From Compostibacter hankyongensis (GTDB taxonomy: Bacteria > Bacteroidota > Bacteroidia > Chitinophagales > Chitinophagaceae), in contig NZ_BAABFN010000001.1 of NCBI RefSeq assembly GCF_039541075.1, positions 744,001-808,000 on the forward strand: a stretch of 64,000 nt of DNA, given 5' to 3'. The notes beneath the pieces are model-generated. The model was not told where the DNA came from. It saw only the letters and a list, made by a program, of their open reading frames with translations, and did no database searches. Of the stretch, positions 25,100-34,031 are shown in pieces. The stretch's first letter is position 1. Every line of letters starts with the position of its first letter. Position numbers and translations under genes: made by a program.

Positions 25100-25133
25100 C
25101 GCTTACAGGCTAACCCCGGTTAGCCTGTAAGCG
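25100..25133 (+). other. Perfect 15-bp inverted repeat between nDsbD and dsbD
   Basis: Arms CGCTTACAGGCTAAC and GTTAGCCTGTAAGCG around loop CCCG, 26 bases after the nDsbD stop. It lacks a following T run on the plus strand (TATAAGG follows); a T-rich stretch precedes it. It could be a terminator, a processing hairpin or a regulatory stem. Confidence 0.6.
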
Positions 25134-25159
25134 TATAAGGCCTAATCTATATACCCGAC

Positions 25160-27190
25160 ATGAAGAACAGGATAATGACCACCGCGGTTTTGCTGCTTGC
25201 TCCTTTTTTCCTGCATGCCCAGCTGCTGACCCCGGTAAAATGGACATTCAGCGCTCATAAAATGGCAGATAAAACCTACGAGCTGCACATGACCGCCCGT
25301 ATCGACAAAGGCTGGCATGTATACGCCCAGCAGTCGGGACAAGGTCCTATCCCCGCTTCTTTCCGGTTCGAGGATACTTCCGGCATCCGCCGCGACGGCG
25401 CGGTACAGGAGAAAGGAGCGCTGATCGAAAAGCAGGATCCCGTTTTCGACTCCCGGCTCCGCTATTTTGAAAATGAGGTTGATTTTGTACAGCGTGTGAC
25501 GGTCACCGCTCCGGATGCCCGGGTAAAGGGATCGCTCGAATACATGGCGTGTAACGATAAGGAATGCCTTCCGCCGAAAACCGTTCCCTTTTCCTTTGTC
25601 ATGGCCGGCGGGGAGCTGACGGTGGCTTCTGCACCCGCCGCCGCACTCGGCGGAAGCAGGGCCGCGCCTCCGGCAGCGGCCGCTCCGGATACCACGGCGT
25701 CCAGTCCGGAGGGGATCCCTGAAGACGCCAGCCGGATATCCCTTTGGGCCATCTTCCTGCTGGGGCTGGGGGCGGGCTTTGCCGCGCTGATCATGCCCTG
25801 CATCTATGCGATGATACCCGTTACGGTCAGCTTTTTTACCAAGCGCAGCGAGACCCGGAAACAGGGTATCCGCAATGCTGTTTACTATTCCGCTTCGATC
25901 ATCCTCATCTTCACCCTGCTGGGGTTCCTGGGAACGCTCATCTTCGGCCCACGTGCCATGAACCAGCTGTCCAGCAGCGCCGTTTTCAACATCTTTGTAT
26001 TCGTGCTTTTCCTGATCTTCGGGATCTCTTTCCTGGGCGCTTTCGAGATCGTGCTGCCCGGTACCTGGACCGATAAGATCAATGCCCGTTCCGGTCTTGG
26101 CAGCTTTACCGGGATCTTTTTTATGGCCCTCACCCTGGTGGTGGTCTCTTTTTCCTGTACGGCTCCCTTTATCGGCAACCTGCTGGTATGGACCGCCCGG
26201 GGCGGCATACTGGGGCCCGTCATCGGCTTTTTCGGCTTTTCCCTGGCCCTGGCCGTTCCCTTTGCCTTGTTTGCCGTCTTCCCCGGTCTGCTGAACAGGC
26301 TGGCCAAGTCCGGCGGCTGGCTGAATACCGTGAAGGTATCGATGGGGTTTATAGAGCTGGCGCTGGCCCTGAAGTTTCTTTCCAGCGCCGACCTGGCTTA
26401 TCACTGGCGGCTGCTGGACCGGGAGGTATACCTCAGCCTCTGGATCGTGATCTTCGGGCTGCTGGGGCTTTACCTGCTGGGTAAGCTGAAGCTGGCGCAC
26501 GACAGCGACGTGCCTTATCTGACGGTAACCCGCCTGTTCTTTGCCATTGCCGCGCTTTCCTTTACGGTGTATATGATCCCCGGTCTCTGGGGGGCGCCCC
26601 TGAAAGGCATCAGCGCCTGGCTCCCCGAGATGAGAACCCAGGATTTTAATCTTTACGATATCCAGACCAGCGGCATATCGGGTACCGCACCCGCCTCTGC
26701 CTCCGGCATCCGGCCGAAACGCTATACCGATATCCTGCATTCGGAAATACCCGGAGTAGCAGCCTTTTTCGATTATGATGAAGCCATCACGGCGGCCAGG
26801 GCGGAGAAAAAACCGCTGATGATCGATTTTACCGGTCACAGCTGTGCCAACTGCCGGCGGATGGAGCGGGAGGTGCTGTCCGACCCCGAAGTGCGCCGTA
26901 TGCTGCAAAATGATTTTGTGGTGGCCTCTCTCTATGTGGACGACCGGACCGCGCTGCCGGAAGAAGAGCGCTATATCTCCAAGCTGGATGGGGGAAAGAT
27001 CGGTAACATGGGCGCCAAGAACCTCGATTTCGAAGCCATGCTGATCAACAGCAATGCCCAGCCCAACTACGTGTTCGTGGACCAGAACGGAAAAGTGTTG
27101 CTGAACGCCGGCGGGTATGATGCGGATATCGAACGCTTCAAGGGATTGCTGCGGTCGGCCCTGGAAAAATACAGGCAGGGAAATCCCTGA
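25160..27190 (+). CDS. dsbD: Thiol:disulfide interchange protein DsbD
   Basis: DsbD carries reducing power across the inner membrane to periplasmic thiols. The 676 residues comprise a signal peptide (to about residue 20), an nDsbD domain (pair in ACNDKECLPPK), an Ala/Pro linker, an eight-helix CcdA-like membrane core at about 195-480 with cysteines in LIMPCIYAMIP and VSFSCTAPF, and a C-terminal thioredoxin-fold domain with CxxC in HSCANCRRME. All three redox modules are intact. It follows the free nDsbD gene, and it is convergent with hisS with only 10 bases between. Confidence 0.95.
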   Translation: MKNRIMTTAVLLLAPFFLHAQLLTPVKWTFSAHKMADKTYELHMTARIDKGWHVYAQQSGQGPIPASFRFEDTSGIRRDGAVQEKGALIEKQDPVFDSRLRYFENEVDFVQRVTVTAPDARVKGSLEYMACNDKECLPPKTVPFSFVMAGGELTVASAPAAALGGSRAAPPAAAAPDTTASSPEGIPEDASRISLWAIFLLGLGAGFAALIMPCIYAMIPVTVSFFTKRSETRKQGIRNAVYYSASIILIFTLLGFLGTLIFGPRAMNQLSSSAVFNIFVFVLFLIFGISFLGAFEIVLPGTWTDKINARSGLGSFTGIFFMALTLVVVSFSCTAPFIGNLLVWTARGGILGPVIGFFGFSLALAVPFALFAVFPGLLNRLAKSGGWLNTVKVSMGFIELALALKFLSSADLAYHWRLLDREVYLSLWIVIFGLLGLYLLGKLKLAHDSDVPYLTVTRLFFAIAALSFTVYMIPGLWGAPLKGISAWLPEMRTQDFNLYDIQTSGISGTAPASASGIRPKRYTDILHSEIPGVAAFFDYDEAITAARAEKKPLMIDFTGHSCANCRRMEREVLSDPEVRRMLQNDFVVASLYVDDRTALPEEERYISKLDGGKIGNMGAKNLDFEAMLINSNAQPNYVFVDQNGKVLLNAGGYDADIERFKGLLRSALEKYRQGNP

Positions 27191-27200
27191 ATCTTCTTGT

Positions 27201-28550
27201 TCAGAAGCTGCGGTTCGCCAGTTGTGCCTGCGGTATCTTCTCCTGGTGCCCCGTTTCCAGGTTTTTAAGGCTCACGGTGTTTTCCTGCAGCTCCTGCTCG
27301 CCGATGATCGCCACATGGGGTATACCCCGCTTGGCGGCATATTTCAGCTGTTTGTCCAGTTTCAGCGGATCGGGGAATATCTCAGCCGGGATATCGCGGT
27401 CCCGGAGCGCTTCCATCAGCGGGAAAGCTGTCTTTATGCTGTCGTCCCCGAGGTGCAGAAAAAGTATCCGGGTGGAGGCGGCGCCGGCTTCGGGGAAAAG
27501 CTGCAGGGCTTCCAGCACGTCGTAAATACGGTCTACCCCGAAGGAGATCCCTACTCCCGAAAGACCCGTCAGCCCGAAGAGCCCGGTAAGATCGTCGTAA
27601 CGCCCGCCCCCGCCGATACTCCCGATCTTGACAGTGGCGGGAGCATTGGCCTCGATGATGATGCCCGTATAATAATTAAGGCCCCGGGCCAGGGTAGGGT
27701 CCAGTACCGGCACGGTATGCCGGGCGGCCAGGTCGGCATGCAGCACATAGCTCAGCTCCTCGATGCCCTTCAGTCCGGTTTCATGCCCGGCAAAAAGCTC
27801 CCGGAGCCGGTCCAGCTTCTCTTCATTGTTGCCCTGTATCGACAGGAAGCGTTCAATCACGGCGGTTTCCTGCCCGGAGAGACCCCGTTCCGCCAGTTCC
27901 TTTTTTACCCCCTCTGCTCCGATCTTGTCCAGCTTGTCGATGGCCACGGTGATGGCGGTCAGCTGCTCCGGCTTCCCGCAGCGGTCGGCCAGCGCGCTGA
28001 GTATCTTCCGGTTGTTGATCCGGAGGGTATAGCCCCGGAGGCCGAGGCGGTGAAAAACCTGGTCATAGACAGCGAGCAGCTCCACCTCATTCAGCAGCGA
28101 ACTGCTGCCGACCACGTCCGCGTCGCACTGGTAAAACTCCCGGTACCGTCCTTTCTGGGGCCGGTCTGCCCGCCATACCGGCTGTATCTGGTACCGCTTG
28201 AAGGGAAAGGCCAGCTCATGCTGGTTCATGACCACATAGCGGGCAAAAGGGATCGTCAGGTCGTAACGCAATGCCTTTTCGCTAACCCTGCTTACCAGCT
28301 CCCTGCTGTTCCCGGCCTGCTGGGCGGCAGAAAAAATATCCCCGTTGTTGAGGATTTTGAACATGAGCTGATCCCCCTCTTCGCCGTATTTGCCGGTGAG
28401 GGTGGAAAGGTTTTCCATGGCCGGCGTTTCCAGCGGCTGAAAGCCGTACAGCTCAAAGGTGCGGCGGATGGTGCCGAGGATATGATTCCGTTTTCTTACT
28501 ACGTCAGGTCCGAAGTCGCGTGTGCCTTTGGGTATGGTCGGTTTGTTCAT
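27201..28550 (-). CDS. hisS: Histidyl-tRNA synthetase
   Basis: Class II aminoacyl-tRNA synthetase charging tRNA-His. The chosen start at 28550 yields MNKPTIPKGTRDFGPDVV, the typical N-terminus; six upstream in-frame residues are unlikely. Motif 2 is seen in PVWRADRPQKGRYREFYQCD, the histidine-specific HisA motif in ARGLNYYTG, and motif 3 in GVGISFGVDRIYDVL. The C-terminal anticodon-binding domain is present. At 449 residues it is the normal length. It lies divergent from the porin gene. Confidence 0.97.
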   Translation of the reverse strand: MNKPTIPKGTRDFGPDVVRKRNHILGTIRRTFELYGFQPLETPAMENLSTLTGKYGEEGDQLMFKILNNGDIFSAAQQAGNSRELVSRVSEKALRYDLTIPFARYVVMNQHELAFPFKRYQIQPVWRADRPQKGRYREFYQCDADVVGSSSLLNEVELLAVYDQVFHRLGLRGYTLRINNRKILSALADRCGKPEQLTAITVAIDKLDKIGAEGVKKELAERGLSGQETAVIERFLSIQGNNEEKLDRLRELFAGHETGLKGIEELSYVLHADLAARHTVPVLDPTLARGLNYYTGIIIEANAPATVKIGSIGGGGRYDDLTGLFGLTGLSGVGISFGVDRIYDVLEALQLFPEAGAASTRILFLHLGDDSIKTAFPLMEALRDRDIPAEIFPDPLKLDKQLKYAAKRGIPHVAIIGEQELQENTVSLKNLETGHQEKIPQAQLANRSF

Positions 28551-28647
28551 GGTGCTTAAAGGGGGCAAAATTAGGGCAAATTTTTGTTTACCTGCCCGCG
28601 CCCGCCGGGGAAGGTCATGCCGCTCCGGATGGTAGGGATATTTCCGC

Positions 28648-28655
28648 TATTTTTG
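28648..28655 (+). promoter_or_regulatory. -7 element TATTTTTG for the porin gene
   Basis: Exact TAnnTTTG match 18 bases before the chosen porin ATG; supports the downstream start at 28674 over the longer reading frame. Confidence 0.5.
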
Positions 28656-28673
28656 ACCCTTATCCGAAAGCCT

Positions 28674-29987
28674 ATGTCCCTCGCCCGGATTCTTTTGCTG
28701 TTGCTGCTTTGCCTGTCCTCTGCCCGCCTTTGCCGGGCGCAGTTCCTCATGGATGCGATCGATACCAGCAGCGCCGGAAAAGGGGCCTTGTACCTGCACA
28801 AGGGCAAGGACATGCTGCAGCTGAGCGGGTATTTTCAGCCCCAGTTTCAATGGTCCCAGTCAAAAGGCGCCAAAGGTTATGCCGGCGGGGATTTTCCGGA
28901 ACGGGTGAACAACCGGTTCATGCTCCGCCGGGGCCGCCTGCGGATCGATTATGAGCGGTACAACCGGGATGATATGCCGGTGGTACAGCTGGCTTTCCAG
29001 TTTGACGGCACGGAACGCGGCGTGGCCATCCGGGATTTCTTCGGCCGCTTTTTTGAAAACAGATGGAGCCTGTTTTCGCTGACGACCGGCATGTTTGCCC
29101 GTCCCTTCGGATATGAGGTGAACCTTTCCTCCTCAGACCGGGAATCTCCCGAGCGGGGACGGATGTCCCAGATCCTGATGAAAACAGAACGAGACCTGGG
29201 GGCCATGATCACCTTTGAGCCCAGGCGGGCGGGTCAGCCGCTGCGCTTCCTGGAGGTGGATGCGGGCCTGTTCAACGGGCAGGGGCTGGCGGGGCCGGCA
29301 GACTTTGACAGCCACAAAGACTTTATCGGCCGGATCCGGGTAAAGCCGCAGCGCCTTGGCCGCGCCGGGTGGATGCTTTCCGGCGGCGTTTCCCTGCTGT
29401 ACGGTGGAATGGAACAGTTTACCCCCGTCATTTACCGGACGGTGCCGGGCAAGCCGGTTTTCCGGAAGGATTCCTCCGTTTCCAATACGGGACGGATCGC
29501 CCCGAGGCATTATTACGGGGCCGACCTGCAGCTGAAAATCCCTAACCGCAGCGGCGCTACCCTGCTCAGGGCGGAGTATATCCGGGGGATACAGACGGGC
29601 ACGGCGCTGAGCAGCGAAACCCCGCCGGTGATCCCGGAAGATGATGCCGGCCGCTACAGCCCCCTGTATATCCGCCGCTTTGACGGTGCCTATTTTTATC
29701 TTTTACAAAACCTCGGCAGCGAAAAACACCAGCTGGGCCTCAAATACGACTGGTATGACCCCAATATCCGGGTAAAGGGCCGGGAAGTGGGAGCGGCATC
29801 CGGCTATACCGGGGAGGCCGATATGCGCTTTGACACCTTCGGAGGCGGTTATATCTATTATGTGAACGAGCACCTGAAGCTGACCTTGTGGTACGACCGG
29901 GTGTTGAACGAGCCTACGTCGGTATCGGGGCTGGGAAAAGACCTTGCCGATGACGTGTTTACCTGCCGGCTGCAATACCGGTTTTAG
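28674..29987 (+). CDS. Outer-membrane porin (phosphate-selective porin O/P type)
   Basis: A 437-residue beta-barrel porin. The start at 28674 gives a signal peptide SLARILLLLLLCLSSARLCRAQ; 30 upstream in-frame codons precede the promoter element and are not translated. The mature protein has the PorO/P pattern: LQLSGYFQPQFQW, NNRFMLRRGRLRIDYERY, LTTGMFARPFGYEVN, and ends in a barrel strand with terminal Phe (VFTCRLQYRF). The family includes phosphate/pyrophosphate porins; substrate here is not known. It converges on the phosphatase gene with 28 bases between. Confidence 0.9.
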   Translation: MSLARILLLLLLCLSSARLCRAQFLMDAIDTSSAGKGALYLHKGKDMLQLSGYFQPQFQWSQSKGAKGYAGGDFPERVNNRFMLRRGRLRIDYERYNRDDMPVVQLAFQFDGTERGVAIRDFFGRFFENRWSLFSLTTGMFARPFGYEVNLSSSDRESPERGRMSQILMKTERDLGAMITFEPRRAGQPLRFLEVDAGLFNGQGLAGPADFDSHKDFIGRIRVKPQRLGRAGWMLSGGVSLLYGGMEQFTPVIYRTVPGKPVFRKDSSVSNTGRIAPRHYYGADLQLKIPNRSGATLLRAEYIRGIQTGTALSSETPPVIPEDDAGRYSPLYIRRFDGAYFYLLQNLGSEKHQLGLKYDWYDPNIRVKGREVGAASGYTGEADMRFDTFGGGYIYYVNEHLKLTLWYDRVLNEPTSVSGLGKDLADDVFTCRLQYRF

Positions 29988-30015
29988 CCGCAGCAGGATC
30001 AGGCAAGTCGGGGAT

Positions 30016-30486
30016 TCAGCTGCCGGCAGCCTGGACGTACGAAGCCACCATCTTGCTGCAGGCACTGTCCAGCAAGGTATATACGGAATGGAAATCGGGT
30101 TCGGTGCCATACCAGGGGTCCGGTACGGAACGGTTTTCACCGGGATAAAGCAGGTTCAGCAGCAGGTCCACCTTTTGCATATCCATCTCCTGCCGGCCGA
30201 TAGCCTGCATCTCCTCACATACGTCGGTGGCCATGGCATAGATCTTATCAAAATATCCGAAGTCCGATTTGGTCATCCTACGGGCCCTTAAGCCCGAAAT
30301 ATCGATACCGTGAAGTCGGGCTACCTTCCGGGCCAGCGGATGAGGCGCTTCCCCGACATGATAACTTTCGGTGCCGGCGCTGTCGATCTCCCAGTCCAGC
30401 CCTGCAATGCGGACTTTTTCCCGCAGAATGCCTTCCGCCATCGGGGAGCGGCAGATGTTCCCCAGGCAGACCATCAGTATTTTCAT
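30016..30486 (-). CDS. Low-molecular-weight protein-tyrosine phosphatase
   Basis: A 156-residue cytoplasmic phosphatase. The start at 30486 gives MKILMVCLGNICRSPMAEG, with the P-loop C7-(X)5-R13 and serine. The general acid aspartate is in VPDPWYGTEPDF. The upstream in-frame extension to 30606 translates the intergenic purine-rich repeat and is not real. Such enzymes act on phosphotyrosine proteins or arsenate; in Bacteroidota they are often not linked to a tyrosine kinase, and none is seen here. Family is certain, target unknown. Confidence 0.95.
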   Translation of the reverse strand: MKILMVCLGNICRSPMAEGILREKVRIAGLDWEIDSAGTESYHVGEAPHPLARKVARLHGIDISGLRARRMTKSDFGYFDKIYAMATDVCEEMQAIGRQEMDMQKVDLLLNLLYPGENRSVPDPWYGTEPDFHSVYTLLDSACSKMVASYVQAAGS

Positions 30487-30514
30487 AGGCGCAAATAAAG
30501 GATAAAGATAATTG

Positions 30515-30600
30515 AAAACCCCTGACCTCCTAAAGGGAAAATGGAGGCGAAGGGTAGAAGGTGGAGGATGAAAGGCGAAAGGTAAAAGGTGAAAGGCAAG
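30515..30600 (+). repeat. Dispersed purine-rich intergenic repeat, copy C
   Basis: AACCCCTGACCTCCTAAAGGG followed by a tract of AAGGCGAAAGGTAAAAGGTGAAAGGC type. It lies in the 315-base gap 30487-30801, which has no gene; the rest of the gap is AT-rich and probably holds the promoter of the 30802 gene (TATACTTG, one mismatch to consensus, at 30780-30787). Confidence 0.7.
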
Positions 30601-30801
30601 TGACAAGACAATAAAAGAATAAACGGAGGAAGGGAAGCGGGGTGGAAGGACGGGAGGCTGATTTTTCCTAAAGAAATGTTAAAAAAAGGCAGTTCCGGCT
30701 CCGGGGTATGGAAAAGCGCGTTCCCCGCATCTGTCCAGTAGTTCAAATAATAATTTCCGGGTTAAAAATATTTTTTTTGTATACTTGCTGACGGACATAC
30801 C

Positions 30802-31029
30802 ATGAATATTGACGAGCGAAACAAGAGAACAGGAGCCTACGTAAAATTCCGGACTTTATTTGATTACGTGATGGGGCTGCTCTATCTGCTGGGAGGCCTG
30901 GCCGTATTGTTTGCCAAAAAGCTGGGATTCGATATGGGATTGTCCTCCGTCATCATGTGGTGCCTGGGAGCCCTGCTGGTGATTTACGGTTTGTTCCGGC
31001 TGTTCCGTGGCTGGAAAAAGATATTTTGA
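30802..31029 (+). CDS. Small two-helix membrane protein
   Basis: Unrecognised family. The 75-residue protein has a charged N-terminus (MNIDERNKRTGAYVKFRT) and two membrane segments: YVMGLLYLLGGLAVLFA (about 22-38) and VIMWCLGALLVIYGLF (about 49-64), ending with a basic tail (RGWKKIF). It is the first gene of a three-gene unit with a PstS-like lipoprotein and a TPR protein; its stop overlaps an ATG of the next frame (TGATG at 31027-31031), indicating coupling. A role as a small membrane partner of the lipoprotein is inferred from position. Confidence 0.78.
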   Translation: MNIDERNKRTGAYVKFRTLFDYVMGLLYLLGGLAVLFAKKLGFDMGLSSVIMWCLGALLVIYGLFRLFRGWKKIF

Positions 31030-31070
31030 TGCAAAGATCATCGTTGCCCGCAGGGCATGCGTTATTTTTT

Positions 31071-32015
31071 ATGAGAAGCGGTGTAAAAAAATATATTGCT
31101 GGATGTCTGGCCCTGCTGGCCCTGGGTTGTCATTCCAATTCGGGCACGCAACGGGACACGCAGACTTCCGGAACGGTGCACATCAGCGTAGATGAGTCCT
31201 ATAAGCCGCTGATCGACTCGGAGATCAGCGTATTTGAAACCCTTCACCCGGATGCCCATATTATCGTGGATTACAAGCCGGAAGCCGAATGTTTCAAAGA
31301 CCTGATCAACGACAGCGCCAAGCTGGTCATCGTAACACGGGACCTGAACAGCACGGAGAAAAAATATTTCCAGGACAACAAAACGCATATTACCGCCAAA
31401 ATACTGGCCTGGGATGCCGTGGCCCTGATTGTGAACCCGGCCAACCGGGATACCACGATGACGATGGACGAGGTGAGGGCGCTGATGGGCGGGCAGACCG
31501 GCAACCGATACGAGCTGGTCTTTGACCATCAGAATTCAAGCCTCGTACGGTATGCGATCGACTCCATCAACCGGGGTAAGCCCCTGCCGTCCAATACCAA
31601 GGCAGCCAATGGCTGCGCCGAGGTGGTGGACTATGTGGCCGGACATGAAAATGCGGTAGGGGTGATCGGTGTAAGCTGGATATCCAACCCCTATGATTCC
31701 ACGGGACTCAGCTTCCTGAACAAGATCCGGGTGGTAGGCCTGATGAGTGATTCCACCCTGCAGGTGCAGCGGCAGAATCCCGGCTTCGACCCGGCTACCT
31801 CTTCGTATTATTTCAAGCCATTTCAGGCGTATATCGCCCTGAAGAGCTATCCCCTCACGCGGGCATTTTATTTCGTGCTCCGGGAACCTTATTTCGGATT
31901 GGGCACGGGTTTTGCGAACTTCCTGGGAGGCAATCAGGGGCAGCTGATCATCGGTCAGCACCGCCTGTTCCCCGCCCGCCTTAATATTGTATTTCGAGAC
32001 GCAACTATACATTAA
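31071..32015 (+). CDS. PstS-like substrate-binding lipoprotein
   Basis: A periplasmic binding protein-like lipoprotein related to PstS. The start chosen gives the signal MRSGVKKYIAGCLALLALGC with cysteine at residue 20; an upstream ATG at 31029 overlapping the previous stop is an alternative. Phosphate-binding-protein features include ISVFETLHPDAHIIVDY, LVIVTRDLNSTEKKYF, AWDAVALIVNPAN and the C-terminal YPLTRAFYFVLREP. No Pst permease genes are near. Related genes sit beside TonB/ExbBD and TPR genes in other Bacteroidota, as far as I recall. Ligand unknown. Confidence 0.85.
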   Translation: MRSGVKKYIAGCLALLALGCHSNSGTQRDTQTSGTVHISVDESYKPLIDSEISVFETLHPDAHIIVDYKPEAECFKDLINDSAKLVIVTRDLNSTEKKYFQDNKTHITAKILAWDAVALIVNPANRDTTMTMDEVRALMGGQTGNRYELVFDHQNSSLVRYAIDSINRGKPLPSNTKAANGCAEVVDYVAGHENAVGVIGVSWISNPYDSTGLSFLNKIRVVGLMSDSTLQVQRQNPGFDPATSSYYFKPFQAYIALKSYPLTRAFYFVLREPYFGLGTGFANFLGGNQGQLIIGQHRLFPARLNIVFRDATIH

Positions 32016-32051
32016 ACAAAACCAATTAAAAAACGAATAAAAACGAAACCG

Positions 32052-33866
32052 ATGAAAAAAAGGATGTGCTTGACAGCTGTTTTATTGTTATGCATGGCAC
32101 AAGTGATTTTTGCGCAGTCATTGGATGATGCGAAGAAAAATCTTTACTACCAGAAGTATACAACCGCCAAACAGCAATTGCAGCAAATGGCTTCTTCAAA
32201 ACCCCAGGCCGAAACCTATTATTACCTGGGCCTGGCCGATATGGGAATGGCGGACTACAAGGCCGCAAAAGCGGATTTTGATAAGGGATTGCAGACAGAT
32301 GGCTCCTCTGCCCTGAATATGGTAGGAGAAGGCGCCATCGCCATTCACGACAAGCAGTACGACGCCGCAAAGCAGCAGTTCCAGAAAGCATTTGATGCTA
32401 CAAAAGGACGGGATTTCGACGTAGTGCGCGCTATCCTGAAGGCTACCGCCCAGGACCCCGCCATGGACGAACAGTTTGCGCTGGGTCTGCTGAAGCAGTT
32501 CCAGGACGATAAGAAAAACCGGAAATATGACTATAAGCCGGAAGATTACGTCGCCATCGGCGATGTATATGCCAACACGCCCAGCGGTGGCGGACAGGCG
32601 GTGACCAATTATGAAAATGCCGTGACCGCCGACCAGAACTACGCCGGCGCTTATTATGCTACCGGTAACCTGTGGGATCGCGCCCGGCAGGACAGCCTGG
32701 CCCGTATGAACTGGGAAAAATCCGTAGCCGTGGATGCCAATTACGGCCCCGGCTTCTACGCCTTGTTTGCCTACTACCGGGACCAGATCTACCAAACCCT
32801 CAACCGGGAGGATGCGCAAAAAGCAGAAGAATATCTCAATAAATACATGGCCCTGACCGATGACAAGGTGAATTCCCAGATCAACCTGGTGGATATCCAG
32901 TTTATGCAGGGTAAGTTCAGCGACGCTGTATCCCAGGCGCAGGGTCTGATGGACAAGCTGACCAACGAGGAGACCAAAACCCGGCTGTACAAGCTGATGG
33001 CCCTCAGCCAGCTTAAGATGGGCGATTCCACCGCCGCCAAACAGAGCATGGATACCTACTTCCAGCGTCAGGATACCAGCAAGGTGCTCGGCTTTGACTA
33101 CCAGCTGTATTCCGACATCCTCTTCAAGCTGAACGATCAGGAGAAGGGGAACGAATATCTCCAGAAAGCCGTGGACCGCGATACCAGCAGCGATCTGAGC
33201 TATATCCGCCAGCAGGCCGAAACACTGCGTAACAAGAACAACTGGAAAGGCGCCGCCCTCTGGTATAAGAAAGCCATTGACGTGAACAAGGGCGCCCCCA
33301 GCTCGTTTGACTACTTCTACTATGCCTACAGCAAATATGTGGCCCAGGATTACCCGGCTGCTGAAGCTGCCTTTGGCGAGATGACAAAGAAAATGCCGGA
33401 ACAGACCTCGGGCTACTATTATCTGGGGCTGTCCCAGGCCGCCCAGGATACGGCCTATACGGGCAAGCCGATCGAGGCCTTCAATACCTACCTGGAAAAG
33501 GTCAAGACGGATACCGCAGCGCAGAAAAGCGACAAAACCTCGCAGCTGCGTAAGATATATACCTACTTCGGCGCCTATTATGTAAACAAGGGCGACTATC
33601 CGAAGGCCGCCGAGTACGCGGACAAGCTGCTGGCCGAAGTGGATCCCAAGAGCCCTGAAGCCCAGTCTATCCTGTACAACATCGCCGCTTACTATACCAA
33701 GCAGAAGGACCGGGATAATGCCATGACCTATATCAATAAGATGCAGTCCGTCGACCCGAACAGCGAAGGCGCGAAGACGCTGGCGGATTACTGGAAACAG
33801 ATGGATGAGTACCAGAAGAAAATGCAGGATTATAACAAGAAGAAAGCCGCCGCAGGCGGACAATAA
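32052..33866 (+). CDS. Secreted tetratricopeptide-repeat protein
   Basis: A 604-residue protein with signal peptide (MKKRMCLTAVLLLCMAQVIFAQ) and many TPR-like helical pairs across its length, for example AETYYYLGLADMGMADYKAA, YAGAYYATGNLWDRARQDSL and AAEYADKLLAEVDPKSPEAQ. The Ala/Tyr/Lys-rich composition and frequent use of preferred codons suggest good expression. It is 36 bases downstream of the PstS-like gene and followed by a strong hairpin (33904-33935). It likely scaffolds envelope complexes in the periplasm; that is family-level inference. Confidence 0.87.
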   Translation: MKKRMCLTAVLLLCMAQVIFAQSLDDAKKNLYYQKYTTAKQQLQQMASSKPQAETYYYLGLADMGMADYKAAKADFDKGLQTDGSSALNMVGEGAIAIHDKQYDAAKQQFQKAFDATKGRDFDVVRAILKATAQDPAMDEQFALGLLKQFQDDKKNRKYDYKPEDYVAIGDVYANTPSGGGQAVTNYENAVTADQNYAGAYYATGNLWDRARQDSLARMNWEKSVAVDANYGPGFYALFAYYRDQIYQTLNREDAQKAEEYLNKYMALTDDKVNSQINLVDIQFMQGKFSDAVSQAQGLMDKLTNEETKTRLYKLMALSQLKMGDSTAAKQSMDTYFQRQDTSKVLGFDYQLYSDILFKLNDQEKGNEYLQKAVDRDTSSDLSYIRQQAETLRNKNNWKGAALWYKKAIDVNKGAPSSFDYFYYAYSKYVAQDYPAAEAAFGEMTKKMPEQTSGYYYLGLSQAAQDTAYTGKPIEAFNTYLEKVKTDTAAQKSDKTSQLRKIYTYFGAYYVNKGDYPKAAEYADKLLAEVDPKSPEAQSILYNIAAYYTKQKDRDNAMTYINKMQSVDPNSEGAKTLADYWKQMDEYQKKMQDYNKKKAAAGGQ

Positions 33867-33903
33867 GGCCGCAAGCCGCCTTTTTATAAGTCATTTCGTT
33901 TTT

Positions 33904-33935
33904 GACAAATGCCTTCCCCCGGGAAGGCATTTGTC
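33904..33935 (+). terminator. Long perfect inverted repeat before the nuo promoter
   Basis: Arms GACAAATGCCTTCCC / GGGAAGGCATTTGTC with CC between. It lies 37 bases after the TPR gene stop and 31 bases before the nuo promoter. There is no T run on the plus strand, but a stem this strong probably ends or stabilises the upstream transcript. Confidence 0.6.
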
Positions 33936-33966
33936 GTTACCGGGCCCTGAAATAGCCCTCATTTAG

Positions 33967-33997
33967 TTTGTATTTTCTACAACTTAGCGTATTTTTG
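33967..33997 (+). promoter_or_regulatory. nuo operon promoter TTTG-N19-TATTTTTG
   Basis: TTTG at 33967-33970 and TATTTTTG at 33990-33997 with the ideal 19-base spacing, followed by a rare strong ribosome-binding site (GAGGAGG, 34015-34021) before nuoA. Confidence 0.8.
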
Positions 33998-34031
33998 CGC
34001 GTCTAAAATGACTTGAGGAGGTTAAAAAGTC

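Noticed and set aside
30487..30746. Open frames encoding LPFTFYLSPFTF-like peptides (also 57630-57772)
   Set aside because: These are translations of the purine-rich intergenic repeat; they lack any protein-like pattern beyond the repeat and differ in frame between copies.
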